A stretch of 64,000 nt of DNA from Sycobia sp. Sy_11 (Eukaryota; Arthropoda; Insecta; Hymenoptera; Epichrysomallidae). The DNA is taken from assembly GCA_018907035.1 (NCBI GenBank), contig JACCIC010000002.1:3583001-3647000 (forward strand), read 5' to 3'. Shown piece after piece: positions 46,993 through 61,721 of this stretch; within the stretch, counting starts at the first letter, position 1, and every line of letters starts with the position of its first letter. A model generated the notes under the pieces. It had not been told where the DNA came from, searched no databases, and saw nothing but the letters and a program-made list of their open reading frames with translations. The position numbers and the translations under genes were made by a program.

Positions 46993-47025
46993 AGGGTTAA
47001 GGAAGCACGAGCTGTGCTTAACCCT
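46993..47025. promoter_or_regulatory. Imperfect palindrome in the promoter island
   Basis: AGGGTTAAG at the left and CTTAACCCT at the right, with AGCAC and GTGCT inside, form an almost perfect hairpin with a two-base bulge and short loop. It may be a paired transcription factor site. Confidence 0.45.
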
Positions 47026-47902
47026 GCGCCACGCGTGTAATTTGACGAAACAGCACTCGCCGGCGCGGGAGCATGGGGAGGTGGTAGATGCTGACGCGCT
47101 GCGCGCACAACCAGAATGCCAGGGACGTTTCTCCCAATGCGCCGACGCACTTTAAGATTGTTATATTTCCAATGCTGTTTAAAAACAAGAACTGTGGTTT
47201 GAAAAATCAAAAAAAAAAAAAAAATGACGAATCGTTTAGGGATGCGTATGCAGCTCGAGCATCGACGAGGGATATATTGAACAAGCTGAGACCGCCAGCT
47301 CGATGCTTCGTGCCTGTGGCCATTCTCCGCCCGATCGATAGATGGCGCTCCCGGCGGTCCGTCTCTGAGCCACCCCTGCGCGAACTCGAGGCTTTCGACC
47401 CCACGCAGCCGGGCGTCGGGAGGGGGGGGGTGACTGGGTGGAAGTGGGAGGCCGGAGGCGGGAGAAAGAGCTAAGCGCGGTGAGGGGAAGGCAGAAACAT
47501 AGGAAGCCGATGCAAACGGTGCGAGTCGACGGGGACTATTTATGTTTCCGTATTGTCGGAGGCTGTGCTACTGTCCTCGGGTGTGCTGGGTTTCCTCCTG
47601 GCGAGCCGAGCCCTGGGGGGGAGGACTGCAGTTGCGAGAGCAGCTCGAGAGAAACGTGCGAATATCGTCAGTGCCCCCCCCCCTCTCCCCAGTGCGTTGG
47701 ACGGAGACGGGAACGAGCCGCGCGCCGCGCGAGGGGGATCGGAGGGGAGTCGCGCTGCGCGTTAGGCGGTTCCAGAAAGGGAATCCCTCGGCTTGCGTCC
47801 AGTGGCATTTTTGTTTTCCTTCTATGAGCCAGCGAGCGCGAGCGCCTGCTTAGGCGAACCTGAGAACGCGCGTGCGTGTGCGTGCGCCTGCACCTATATA
47901 TA

Positions 47903-47905
<3 letters not shown>

Positions 47906-47955
<50 letters not shown>
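47906..47955. repeat. (AT)n microsatellite inside the CpG island
   Basis: About 23 AT units interrupt otherwise GC-rich DNA. Confidence 0.95.
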
Positions 47956-47959
<4 letters not shown>

Positions 47960-50379
47960 TACATATATACAGGCACTCGTCAGCACGGAATTGTCCGCCT
48001 TGTGTCCGTGTCACCGAGTGTAGGTGTGTTAGTGTAACGCGTGTGTATGCCTGTGCCCGCGCGCGCGCGCGCGCTGTTCATCCGCGAGCACAAACCCAGA
48101 ATGTCCAAGAAGACGCGAGTGAAATTATGCGGGCCGATTTGACTGCGACTGCCTAGGGCACGTAGCCAAGTGTGTGTTTATCTGTGTGTGTGTGTGTGCG
48201 CGTGTGCCTTCCTCCAGCACGGGATTCTCGGTCGGAAGCCTAGAAAGTTAGCCATCCCCTCGGGCGAGTCGATGAGCGAGAGAAACTCCAGCGGAGGAGC
48301 AGCGTAGGACCTTTCGGGAGTGTCGTCCACCATTTTGTAGTTGGTATGTGCGCGTGCTCGATCTGTCTTTCTTTCGCCAGACAACTTCGTTCGGCAGCAT
48401 CGCCAGCAGCCGAAGTCATCTGAACTCCTGGACCGGGGGATTCGTGTACTTCGCCCATTAGCCGAGGATGGGGCGTCGAACTCTCGCGCCTGGGCTCGAT
48501 GAAAGCTTACGATCAAGCGTGAACTCCTAGGTTAGGACGAGGATAGATGTATCAACGACCGAGGGACTTAATGCGACGAGGGCTGCGATAAAAGTCTCCG
48601 CTTGCGATGGTATAGGTGTAGCCAGTAATGTGACCCCGCGCAACCCACATGATGATTCGATGAGAGGAAAGTGGGTTAAGGCGGAGTCTGTGCGATTGGC
48701 TATTCTTATTTTCAAGTCATATACTTGTTATCGTTGAAACGAGGGCGGAATTAAGGGCGATATAAAATTAACGCTGCAATTCGTGGCTGAAACTTTACTC
48801 AGCCTCAGGGTATAAATGCGAGTTGATAACAGGAGGGGAAAAAGAGAAAGAGATTGAGGTTGTAATAGCCCGTCAAAATGGCAGCGTCTGAGGCACAATT
48901 CTTAACCAGGTCACGGCGTGTTCGTGCGGGGGAGAAAAGTTGAATAGTTTCTCATATATAGAAAGAAATTCAGATTTGCCAGCAAACGCAAAAAGTGATG
49001 ATCTTACGCGAAGCGCATCGTTACTAGTGCCAATCTGAGAAGGACCAAGACGAGATTGTGACAACCACGAGTCGATGTATCAACATTGTCATCGATCTTA
49101 CATAAATGAAAAACTCTTGGAGAATCGCGAAAATGCTGTAGCTACGTGTGATATGATGTCGTCAGCAGTGTGGCGGGCGATGAAGCAATTGTTAACCTCG
49201 TTGTTACCAATTGTGCGATGCCAGGGGTGAAGGGGCGCGAAGAGGAAAAATAAGTGGATCGGGTGAATTGAGAAAAACTGCGGCAATGCGGAGCGAATGC
49301 CCGGATCGTGGGTGGTGCCGTAGTGTTGATTCAGAAAGCAGTGGCAGAAAAGAAACATCCGGGAGGATCGATCGTTTCGCGTGAGTCGTGCCATTGCGGG
49401 ATAATGCTACTGACGTTTGTCACAGGATCCGTGTTGTCCCTTGGCACGGTGCAATTTGACGCTTCGTAATTTTTTCGCGAGTTCGCCGCTACTGTCGCAG
49501 TTCGAAATTACACGATTCTAAACTGACACGACAGGAGAAATCAGTATAGTGATATTGTGAATAAGTGATTTATTCGCGAGTGTGTTGTTTTCAGAAGAGT
49601 AACTGCCGTAGACTGCAATTCAATATATGTGAGTATTAGACGATGTTTGTAATCAAAATTAGTGTATACATTCGTAAAACAAAACATTTTTTATTTAGGA
49701 CCGTGTTATAAACAAAATTCTCCTATATTGTAAATTAGCAATGCCGGATTCCCACACATTTGAATCTACTGTAATAAAATAAAGTCCATAAATATATTCA
49801 AAGCCTAAAACATCAATATTTGGAGATACTCTCACCAAAGTTGCAATGCCAATCTTTTTTAATCCGTTAATGGAATTGAATCTTACAGCATATCACTGAT
49901 ACTTTTTGAATTTACACAGTCTACATGTAGTTTTTAGTTCGACTACTTTAGTTTTCACTTGTATTTATAATTCAATACATAAATAAGATTTTAATAAAAT
50001 AATATTAGTGATAAGCTGTATTTTAATATGAAAGGATATTAATTATTAGTAGTACTGAAGTACTATTGCATTGTAGCTAAGCATAGAAAAAATCCAAATA
50101 TAAGATAAGAGAATCATAATGGTATTATCAGATCTTCTAGTGCACTTTGTTATTTCAATTATGTTAGTTAGTTATATTATTACTTTACAAATTATAAGCG
50201 TAACTTAACGTATATCAATCTACTTGTATATATATTTTTAATCGAAGTATTGCACTAATTATCCCATGAATTTCTCATTTCTTCGCTTCCTGCCTATTAT
50301 CAAGGCTTAAAAAATGAATTCAAACCATGAATGTTGAAAAAGAAAAAATTAATAATACCGCATGCAGTAAAATTGAACG

Positions 50380-50670
50380 AGTTGGCTCGTTGTTTTTAAG
50401 ACAGGTTGCCCTCCCCCCCCCACCCCTTTCCGTGAATCCGATCATTAATTAATCAAGAAAACACGCTAATGCCGGACGGTATTGAATTACATCCAGTGGA
50501 AAAGTTTTAATGAAGACTTAGCGGAAGCTCGAACGGAGGGAAGTCGCGGAATTCCTTTCTACGGCGGAGAAGGGAAGTGCCATCCTTAAATTCGTTCGCG
50601 TTTTCATGGGTATCCGAGCCTATCTCCATTGGGACTGGGAGCTTCTTGTTCCTTCATCATCATCATCTTC
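50380..50670. promoter_or_regulatory. GC-richer non-coding island 1, candidate enhancer
   Basis: About 290 bases of mixed composition with no open frame: C-tract, ATTAATTAATC homeodomain-type sites, and words such as GAAGTCGCGGAATTCC and TCATCATCATC. It stands out from pure AT DNA on both sides. Confidence 0.3.
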
Positions 50671-51439
50671 CTCATCTCCTACTTTTTTTATTCTTTTGCT
50701 AATTTTGAGTTTATTTTTGATAATTAGTCATAGGACTATGGATGAAAGAATAGAGTAAAGAAAGTTATACGTAATTTAAACGTTAAGCTTGTCAACGTAA
50801 CTTGTTTCAAATGTACTTATTCTTATTATCACTTATTGTAATCTAATTGAATCGAATTTAGTACGATTTTTTCATGCAATTTGCAAAAACTAAGTGTACA
50901 GTGAATCATTTAGGGAAAAAAAAAATTAAATTAGGCAAAACCTTTGTTTAATCTGCAAGAAAATGTAATGAAGTATTTTCTGATGAATATATCTATAAGT
51001 ATGATGTTAAAACGGTATCAAATATTTATAATCGTAATATAAGTAATTTTCTGCTTAGCAACTGTCGTAGAAAGCTAGGGAATCAACTAAAAAAAAGAAC
51101 ATTAGTACGAAAGCCTACAGAATGAACGTAAAGTAATTTTTTACCACAACATTATACATGTATACTCTATATATGTATATCAATTCTGCATAACAAAATT
51201 AAATGTTATATTCATATTAGTACTGAGTATAAAATAATTATTGATTTCATTAATTAATCAGCAGATAATATTGAAATTTCTTAGCACAGGAGAGTATATT
51301 AATACATTTTCAATATCTTCTATTCAGAATTGTTTCTTTAGTACAGCTAATATTAATCTATTGAACCGGCTTAATAAATTCATTTACTAATTTTGTCTAT
51401 CATTACTATTGTACAGCATAATGTATAAGGATAAAATTA

Positions 51440-51482
<43 letters not shown>

Positions 51483-52753
51483 TCTCTCACTTATTTCTCG
51501 ATTGATGTAATGCGTAATCTAAATAATAACTCAAAATGTGTAATGTTGCAGCACTGTTTTGAGTTACATTATTATCGAACGCGAAAATCTGGCGAATTTC
51601 CAGCCTTCGTTTATTTTTGTTTTCTCTAGTATATAGGGTTAGAGAGAGAGAGAGAGAGAGAGAGAGCAGAAGAGAATGCTCGTGCAAGAGGAAAATAAAA
51701 GCTGGGATAAAAGAAAAATAGAAATGAGAGAGAAATTGTGCATCAAAGTAGAAAAGAAAAATTTCCTTCAGAAAACTTCATTTCAATTAAAACGTCTAAT
51801 GTTTTCTTTTGCTCGTGGGAAATACAATGGGTGAACCAGAAATTACTTTTTTCAAATGAACGAATTCAAATTATTTTACTTCGCAAATTTGAATAACTTT
51901 TCTAAATCCGGCTAAATGTTACAGCTTCATATAAATCTTAATTCGAATAAAAATTTTTAGTTGAACGTCGTTTGCAAAAAACTTTGTCAAAAGAACAATT
52001 ATTTTTTCATTCGTAAGGAATAAATATGATTTATCACTAATTGAAGTACGAAAAGACACTAGAAAATTAAAAAAAAAAAATTAGAAAAATATATAGGTAA
52101 AAAAATTTCAGTTTTTATTAAAACAATTTTTTTCTACGAGTTTTTTTTTTAACATCTAAAAGCAAAGTTGAAATACAGCATGCAACATTATCAAAATACG
52201 GAGTAGAATATTTTAAATTTCCAGGAAATCGTACGAGTTGTTGGGATGTTATTAAAGTCAATTAAAAAATTTCATAAAAACTTGCTTCACTTTTATTTTC
52301 TTCAGATCGCTTTTAATAATCAAACTTAGTTCAAAGATATAAATACAATTTTTTTTACTCACAAAAGAAGGATTGATGCTTGTTTATATGGTATAGCATA
52401 GATTGTATAATTTATATTCTAAGAATTTTCATACATTATTTTTTTCAAATTATTCATTACAATAATCAATTATATAGAATAATGAATATAATTTAAGTAT
52501 AATAATTTATATGTTTCGTTTGTTATAAAATGTTTGTTATATATGTCGGTTTGTTATAAAATGTTTTTTTTATAGAATGCTATAAAATTGTTATAAAATG
52601 TATTTTCAAATTTAAATGTTTTAAATATTGACAAATTTGTCTTGTGCTATATATTAGTAACCATTACCAATGGTTAATTTCATTTGAACAAGCACATGTA
52701 AAATCTGTATATTGCAATAAGAAATTGAAAGATTTAATGCAAAATTGTAAATC

Positions 52754-52796
<43 letters not shown>

Positions 52797-53059
52797 GTGT
52801 TCCACGGAATACCAAACTTCAAATTAAAGTTCCTCATCTATAGACGGCAAAATTAAAAAAACAGTTTTGTGCATCTAACTATCGCTGAGAAAAAGTTCTG
52901 GAAGTTACAAGTAGAATTTCTTTGACGTATATTGATTAAGCTCGACAAAGCGGCTGGATAATAGCGCAGATAAGTCACGTACACACGTCATTTTTAAACA
53001 GTAACATTATTGAGTCTGCATTAATCTGAATCAATGACTAAACGTTATTATCAATACAA

Positions 53060-53092
53060 GCCAAGAAAGCGCCAAGAAAGCGCCAAGAAAGC
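53060..53092. repeat. Three tandem 11-bp units GCCAAGAAAGC
   Basis: Exact direct repeats followed by GCGCGC and a GC-rich 60-base stretch (to about 53150). Confidence 0.9.
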
Positions 53093-53849
53093 GCGCGCAT
53101 AGATCGAGATGTATTTTGTGGTGAATGCGGGCGCGCTCTCGTATCCGTTCACTTCAATCTGTGTTTTTCCACTAGATCAGCGGTGTACAATTTATATGTA
53201 TCATCCGGTATTGCAAATTTTGCCAATCTGCAATTAATTAGATTCAATGAATTTCGTTTTAGATCAGCCGGCGATAATTGTGACTGTTTGATCTTAGCAT
53301 GTTAATCATTACATATTGGATTATTGCCAATTTGGGCTAGCATTGGGAAACAAATCGATCGAATAAGATATGTCGAATAAGAAAAGTTGTATTATGAATT
53401 ATTTACCAATATATATTATTTTTAAGAATTTATGATATTTCATAATATTTATTCGATTCACGTTTTTCAAATTAAAATTATTATCACACGATTATTATTA
53501 TTAGTATTATTAATTAATATTATTATTAAATTAGTATTACGAATTATTATTATTCGAATTGATTTTTATATTTTCTGTCACTGCTTTTTATTAAATGCAT
53601 AAATGATATAGAGAATAAAGGAGATAATATAATTTTTCCAGCAACGATAATATACTTCTTATTGCCTGCAGTTTTGAAAAAAAAAATTTTATTAAGCGGT
53701 AGAATATCGGTTAATTATTTTCTGTCGGAACAGTGCGACGTCTAGATGCGATGATTTTTATGTTAAAAATGACATATTATTATAAAGTTTCACATTTACA
53801 CAAACACACACACATCACACACAACACACACCACATATATATATATATA

Positions 53850-53887
<38 letters not shown>

Positions 53888-55551
53888 TATATATATAGAT
53901 TGATTTACAATTATATTATTGAACTATTTGAATGTATTAGTAGAAAGTATACTTTTAATGACTTCTTTCGTGATTTTGTAAGAAAAAGAATTGTTTTCAA
54001 CTATGAAATAATATTTTTCCGCAACTGATTCGGGATCTGACAGATATGTTTCAGCGTATTTCAAGTAATTCACGAGTGTTAATGAAACAGTCTTTAAAGT
54101 AATAAATTTTTAAAATTCTTGAAAATTAAGCGTTCCTCACGTCAAAGATCGTACTTAAATTGAGTATGCGTTTGTTTTTTTTTTTTTTTAATATCAATTC
54201 AAAGTAAGCATATTCAATTCTTAGATTCTTTCGTTGCCTTCCACAAGTACATCATAAAATAATACATAAATAACATAACATTAATAAGAGAATAAAACCA
54301 CAGTATATTTTCAAATACATTAAAATGAAATATTAAAAAAAAAAATTTGTGTTGCATTGAGGAAGGATAAAAAGATCTCATTAAGGTAGTTTTATTAAAA
54401 TATTTATCATGAAATATGTGAGATTCGTTAAAAATATTAACGTTAATATATTTGATGTTGTATAGATGGCATTATTTATATTTATTTATCACTGATAGAT
54501 TATTAAGTTATGATAGAAATATATTTCTATAAACATTTAGACGGAATAGGTATAAAATCGGGCATACAATATTCCTCAGAGATATAAAACTAGATTAAAA
54601 AAATTCTAGTCTTTACTAACTTAACATGATTTAACGCGCGGTTGAGCATCTGGGTTAACGTTCTTCAACCCAAGATATCCTACTTTTGCCTTAGCTTTTT
54701 TTTCTCTCTCTCTCTCTCTCCCAGCACATTACTAAATATAAGATTTTTTACCTCCTTGAATAATGACTCCGTGATTCTATTAGTATCCATTTGCATGATA
54801 AACTTTTTCTTTTATTAATATTTATGTAAAATTTATCCCCCTCCTGGCTGCATGAAAATTTTGTTCTACAAGAAATTATTTAAAGATTTCTTTATGAGTT
54901 TAGACATTTTCAGGATATCAAGACCTCATTTTATTTCCAATCAAAAAACAAATGCCTGACCTTTAAAAACAGAATAAATTCAATCAATTCTTTGATTGAG
55001 AATATTATTGAAATTAAATTTATCTGAGATAAATTTAAGTAAATAACTCGAAATAACTTCTTTTAATTTGATTATGTAGAATCAGGTAGAATAAGATTAC
55101 GGCGTATAATTTAGTTATAAAAAATAGAATCAAAAAGAATTCGCAGCCTAAAAAAATTGAAATCTTAATTCTAGAATTTGTCAGTCTAATATATACTGTT
55201 TAGAATTATTATCATTATTGATATTGCAATTACAATTGTACTATTGTTAAAATTCTGCCATAACGTTATACTTTACAAAGAAAATATTAATCTCTTTTAA
55301 AAAGTATGTTAAAAAATATTTCATTTATATTGTAATGAATAATTCAACCATTTAAAATGTTAAATAATTCAATTTCCCTCTTGCATATCACGAATACTTC
55401 GTATGGCAGCTCTCTATACGGAAACCCGACCACTCAAACTTTCCCAGTGGTATGTCGAAAAATGAAGAAATTTGCATACTTGTCGTTCGTACGCTTTGAA
55501 TTTAGTTAAAAAATTATATATTTTATCTACTAAAGATAAGGGCAGATTGAC

Positions 55552-55602
<51 letters not shown>

Positions 55603-55774
55603 CATTTTAAATTTGAAGTTGCGTCAAACATCCTTTAGTATAATAATTTATTTAATTATTATATCATACAATTGTTCGATATTTAAATATATAACGGATT
55701 CTCATTTCAGAATAGCACAATTACATCTACATACACCTGATGATACGTGTAAATGAATTCTGACTCATGAGACA

Positions 55775-56050
55775 TATTTGTATTTCAGAATTACGCGAAA
55801 AATAATTTACTACGCACGCGGCAAACGAAGCCGAATCTGGGTCGACTAATAAAGTCTCTCACGCAGATGAGAAACAAGAGACCAGGTAGAAAAATGTTGT
55901 TTCGTCTTTCTCGTCCTCTTGAAAAGTCATTGCGTTAGCAGGGGAGAGGGGAAGAGAGATTAAAAGGGAAGAAAGAGGGACAGCGATTAAGGCAAAGAGA
56001 AAAATTCCGCGTCACTCGCCCCCACCCTCCCCCTGCCTTTCAGTCTTTGA
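55775..56050. promoter_or_regulatory. GC-richer non-coding island 2, candidate enhancer
   Basis: Purine-rich (GGGGAGAGGGGAAGAGAG) then CGCCCCCACCCTCCCCCTGC. No frame and no transposon similarity recognised. Confidence 0.3.
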
Positions 56051-58066
56051 CAAACTCTAAGAGGCGTATTTTTGTATTTCCTTATGTCTGTGACATGTAA
56101 TTTATGACTTTTAATTACGTGTACTTCTCTAAATCGCTGAATATATGGGAAAGCTTGACATTTTTCGTTACATTTGATATTTCAGAGTTTTTATCTGTTG
56201 CACGCGCAATAAATAATTTTATACGGAGTTCATACTGCTAAATGCTTATTAATTTTTTAATGCAATTGCTATATACTTAACTGATATCGTACAGAGTCAA
56301 TTAATTAATGTAGAGAATTCAACGTCCGAATTAATAATCAAAATTATTAATCAAACTTTTTTCACAATGTTTCGCGGTTGGGCAGTTTTCAGATACTCGC
56401 ATTTACATCAACCGACATCGTCTGGTAATAATACTTGAAAAACTCATTAAATACATTTGGTAATTATTATAGAGAGTGTCGAATGATAATGTCAAATTTA
56501 TCCCGAAAGTACATTCAAACATCACTGAATATCCAAATATTCCTTTTGTGTACTATACATTCATTGTCTGTATCACTATTCTGTTAATATCCACTTAATA
56601 TTCTGGCCATAATTGTAGAATATAGTTTTAAAAAAGAATTAAAAAATAATTTGTTCCGAATATAAAAATATGTTTCCTGATTTTAAGCAATACATTTTAT
56701 GAATCACAACAAAAATCGCTTAAAAAATGTAAACAGTATCAGTTAGTTCTATTGACGACCACTACGTGGCAACCTGCATTTTTCTCAATTATTAAGATTA
56801 TGCTGTTTATTGGAATGGATATCACTGTGTTCAAGTTTCAGAATCCAGATTAATATCCTCTTGAAGGTGTATTTTAGTTGGCTTAGAATGTAGACAGTTT
56901 TCTCTGCTACAAGTGAGATCAATATTAACATCTTATTTTATTTGTTCCGCAATATAAAAATTTCTGTAACAGGAAAAGATTTTAAGTAAAAGTATTTTTT
57001 ACTTCTTCAATAATTGTATTATATTAATCTAAAACAACTGAATAAATGTGCGGTAAAATTAATAATTTAAATGGAATTCGATTTTCTTATTTGTTTTTAA
57101 ATCACTGCCAAGGTGATGTTGTTTAATACTTATTCTATTATATATGACTCTTTTTAATCTGTTTTCAAAAAATGAATGTTAAAAAATGATTTATAAAATA
57201 AAGTTACTTAAAACTGGAAAAAATATAGCTAATAGACAATATTGAACGTTTAACAAATTATTTTATATAAAATTATAAATCCTGTGAATGGTACATTTGG
57301 TTACGACAGTGGATTTCAACTTGCACTGATATTAGACTATATTTTTCACCGCGAAAGCCGGATTTTGAGGTTAGACTAGTTATTGGTGAAAAATCAATAT
57401 TTTATACTCTCTACATTCTAAAACTTACAGTTGGGAAAAATTTGGGAAAAAAAAGGAAAAACATTCCAGGTTTAAAAGGAAAACTACCGTAATATCCACT
57501 TTCTCATTGCTTATTTTTCTGTAAAAATTCAAATTTTAAGACAAGAACATACAAGGCATAGCATTTGTATTATCGTAATATCTACAATTTTTAGTTGAAA
57601 CATTTGTTTGAACATGCTTCGAATTTTTCAACGTACGAGACGTGTTTCACCCTTAGATCGCTCCTGCCGCGAATTTACTTTACGATATTCGTACGTGTAT
57701 CTTTTTCGGAAGGTTCATTCAAATGCACAAATATATTTATTTTATGAATATTTTCGTTGCGATCCAACAAAAATACGAGGCTTATACAACTGAGAAAAAA
57801 GTTAGCTTAAAAAATATTCGTATATCTGTGTTTGTTGTTAGCTGGTTTGCTTGTTTATCAGCCTGTCTCTCTCTGTTTATGTGTTTGTTGGTTCATTTAT
57901 TTGCTGGTTCTCTTGCCTGTGTGCGCGTGTACGTATGCATGAGTGAGCGAGTATGTAAATGTGTAAAGTGAGAAATGAGTGCGTGATTGAGTGGGTAAGT
58001 GAATGTGAGTGAGTGAGTAGGTTATGATGTGTGTGCGTGCGCGTGTGTGTTTCCGTCTTTGCTGTT

Positions 58067-58125
<59 letters not shown>

Positions 58126-58129
<4 letters not shown>

Positions 58130-58290
58130 GACGGTCCGCGACTCTAGCGTCGCGTATACGCGGGTGATTCTGCATTCAGGGGATGTCGACTGAGCGAATC
58201 AATACTTTCACTCTCTCTCTCTCTCTCTCTTTCTCTCTCTTTACCGGCTAGCTCAAACCGCCCCCCCCCCACGCCTGAAGCTGTTGGTAT
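58126..58290. promoter_or_regulatory. GC-richer non-coding island 3, next to AT and CT tracts
   Basis: ACGACGGTCCGCGACTCTAG and CGCGTATACGCG follow a long AT run; then CT and C tracts. Similar to the tract arrangement inside the CpG island at 47.87-48.06 kb. No frame. Confidence 0.3.
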
Positions 58291-60428
58291 ACACGACTGT
58301 AGAAGATCGCAGTGCGACTCCAAAAACTCGTGATTTACCCGCGAGAGTCTTTCTTATATTTATTGTATGGACTATCAATAAAACTATACTAAAGAATAAG
58401 GTCGGAATAATTAAGGATCCGGCGATAAAAAGCGACTATAAATGGATTTCAATTATTATGTATTTTTTAAAGAAATGATCGTTATGTTAATAAAAAATTC
58501 AGAATTTTTTGTGTTTTCTTTTTGTATTTAAGAAATCATTGTCACAAAAATAAAAATTCGATGATTTTTCACTACAGCCCGTTTTTCCCTTGAAAATTGC
58601 AAGCTAATCTACAATTATTACAGTACAATAAAAATTTCGAGAATTGTAGAGGTCGGAGTTTGGAGATCCTGAATGTTTAATGATGGAGGCAGTCAAATTT
58701 TCCTTCACTAACATAAATAATTTTGATCTTCATATTTTAGATTCCACGGAGAGTTTTATAAATAGTTTATCATGAAAGATGCGAGACCGATCAACAATTC
58801 ATTAGTTCGCTTTATATTACTCGAAGTATATAGAATTTTTAATTGAAAAGAAAGAGAAAAACTGAATTGAATTATTTCAAAAAAGATTTAGTAACAATAG
58901 TAAGTTAAGGGGACACACCTTGAAATTCTAAAATGCGAAAAAGCATTTCTTTGTTTTAGAATGAGTTAAGATTACTACATGCAATTTGAGGAGTTTAAGA
59001 TCAATTTCAATCTACATTATTTGAAGCTATAATAAGAAGTATGTACAACATATAAACTTACTGATCGTATCATAATAAACAAAACGATGAATATGAATGT
59101 GTAAAAATTAATCAATAATTAACTAAAAAATCAGTGATATATTTGTTAAAGACATTTTCTAAATATTTAAAACCTCTCGTTTCATAGCGTAAAAATGTAT
59201 TGAACAATAGCATCCTTAAATTTGAGCTTTGAGTTGGAATCGTACGGGCAGTAAATTTGAACCATGTACGCACTTCTTATTATAGCTTAAAATAATATGG
59301 ACTGGAATAGGTCTTAAATTCCGCAAATTAAAAATAACAACGTTTACTTATTGCAGAATAGATAAGTTTTATATATAATATTTCAAATGCTTTTTCTTCT
59401 TTTGTAATTTAAACGTGGTCAGTTCCTGAACATTTATACTTCCATGTATTCATTCATTTTCATTCAAGCGAATTATTTGTAATGATAATAAACGATCCAT
59501 AGGTTAATATCTACACTGAAAAAATTTTTTTGACATCGAGTAAATATTTATTTGTTTTGTACCAAGTAAATAGAAATATTCACTATATTTAAGACGACGA
59601 GGCTTGATTTAAGTTCAATACTTCCCTAATTTAAGAAGATACTTTCTTCTAGTAAAAGTTCTTCTAGATACTTTCTTCTACTAAAAAGAATATATTTACT
59701 TGGTAACAGACATTTTTTTCAATGTAAAAATATATACTTGATTACAAAGAAATTGCAAATGTTTTCATCATTTGCTCGATCAATTTTGAATCAATTTTAA
59801 AAGGTAGTTAAATTAGATATGTGTACAGTAGAAATTAATTTCGAAAATTCAATAAATATTGGAAAAATACATTGTATTTGTTACATTATTTATTTATTAT
59901 CATTCCTATCTTTATTATTATTATGCAATGTTTCTTCGAAATATGCTCGAATACTATAGATAATATTTTTATGGGCTTACTGTGTAAAGGCTTATCCTAG
60001 AATATTGTTATCATTAACATCACTTATACATAATCGGATCAAATGCTTTTCGCGCATTAACAGTTTTTCATAAATTGGATTAAATGTCATAAAGTCATCA
60101 CGAAATTTTCATTTCAGAAACCAAGTAATTCTGGATAAGCTGCGATCGATCCCTATAGTATCTCCTTTGTCCGTTCCATTCGCGATACTACCCCCCCCCC
60201 CACCCCAATGGAGCTTGGCATAACTGACAAAATGCACGGGTGCCGAAAAGACGATATATAGGTAATTATCGCGCTCTGGTATTAAAATAGACATAAATGG
60301 GATGCGAATATAAATATCAGATAACAGCTCGAGATTATGTATAAAACGATGATAGTGCAAGCTCGTTATTTTCCCGTTAGCTTTAGATACGTATGAAAAT
60401 TTTCATATAGAAAGAGGAGAGTATATAT

Positions 60429-60468
<40 letters not shown>

Positions 60469-61669
60469 GTTTAGAAACATTATTATGAATCTTATTAGCA
60501 TTTTTTAAAGACTAATTATGTAAAATGTAGCAGATTTAAGAAGAACAGTATTTTCATATAGAATTTAGTGTATAGTAATAACGGGATTTCTTTTGCTGAA
60601 TCCAGAATAAATTTTTCCTTCATATAAAACCTAATCTTCGACTGGGAAAGCCATAAATGTATTCTAAAAAATAAAAATACTCTCTCTCTCTCTCTCTCTA
60701 TCTCGCTCTCTGTCTACACAGTAGAGTATTGTGATATCTTCGGAGCAAATTAAATCAATAAATTTTAATTCTATAAGAAACATTGCATTCTCTATAAATA
60801 AATTCAAAAATGATTAAAAAATAATATTTACAGTTTCATAATTGATAAATTTAAACAAATTTTATCTGTTAATTCGAACGAATTTCCCTCCCCCCATTTT
60901 TACAGAAATCTTTTAGACAGGATGTTTGGAAAATTTTTCATAGTGCCGTAATTTCTTCTATTTTATTTTTTAATTTTTTTAATACTATTTTTATTTATCA
61001 TCATTAATCAAGTTATTTTTTTAATTTCATTTGATAAAGACCGCAATGCAAATTCAGTTTTATTATTTTATAATATTACAAGTTTAGCTATATTTCTATG
61101 TGACAAGTTAATCGCTAAAAACACTACATAATTATTTTATTATCGTCAATAAGTCATTTACAAATGTCGGCCGAAATATCCATAAATCCTATTTTAAAGT
61201 TGATTGAAATAAGCCTACAAAAATTATTCTATAAATTGTAAGTAGACATAAACTGTTTAATTTTTAGCCATATAAAAAATCTAATATCTATTTTACTAGT
61301 GTATAGGAAGTTATATAATTTTAATCGAATTAAAAATCTAATTACGTTATGCAAAAGTGTTTAAAGTAGTTTTAGTTTTATCGCAACTTTATTATCTTAA
61401 GATTATTAAGATGGATACATCGCAACCAAAGAAATTATATTTTATAGTTATAACTTTCCTTGTCATATTAATTTTTAAAAATAAAATTTTATAGAACGTT
61501 ACTATATAATTTAAAAATATAATATTAAGAATAATAATTTAAAAATGGATATAGACTGTATATCAAATAATCATTCAATAATAATATTAATTGAAGTTTA
61601 TTTGAAGTATTTATTTAAATATTCAAATATTTAATTTAAATGAATGTATTTAAATATTTATTCCTCAGT

Positions 61670-61721
<52 letters not shown>

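Larger units (their letters stand above)
46650..49628 (+). promoter_or_regulatory. CpG-rich promoter and probable long 5' UTR exon
   Basis: A 3-kb island with GC near or above half stands in 25-30% GC DNA. It is rich in CpG, GCGCGC runs, CT and GT tracts, and AGATGGCGC-type words (46766, 47340). Long frames within it (for example 47438-47827) are low-complexity Arg/Gly/Pro reads typical of GC-rich non-coding DNA. At 49628 the sequence CAATATAT|GTGAGTATT is a strong donor, after which AT-rich DNA starts at once. This is the usual shape of an insect developmental or neural gene start: non-coding first exon, then a very long intron. I cannot identify the gene, since no coding exon follows in the window. 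Transcription start is not fixed; plus strand is inferred from the donor. Confidence 0.5.

Noticed and set aside
47438..47976. Several 70-130 codon frames on both strands in the CpG island
   Set aside because: Overlapping frames on both strands with Arg/Gly/Pro/Ser bias come from GC-rich sequence; no domain, and a microsatellite lies inside one.
55414..55756. Frames with Ser-Leu and Arg-Glu repeats
   Set aside because: Readings through a (GA)n/(CT)n microsatellite.
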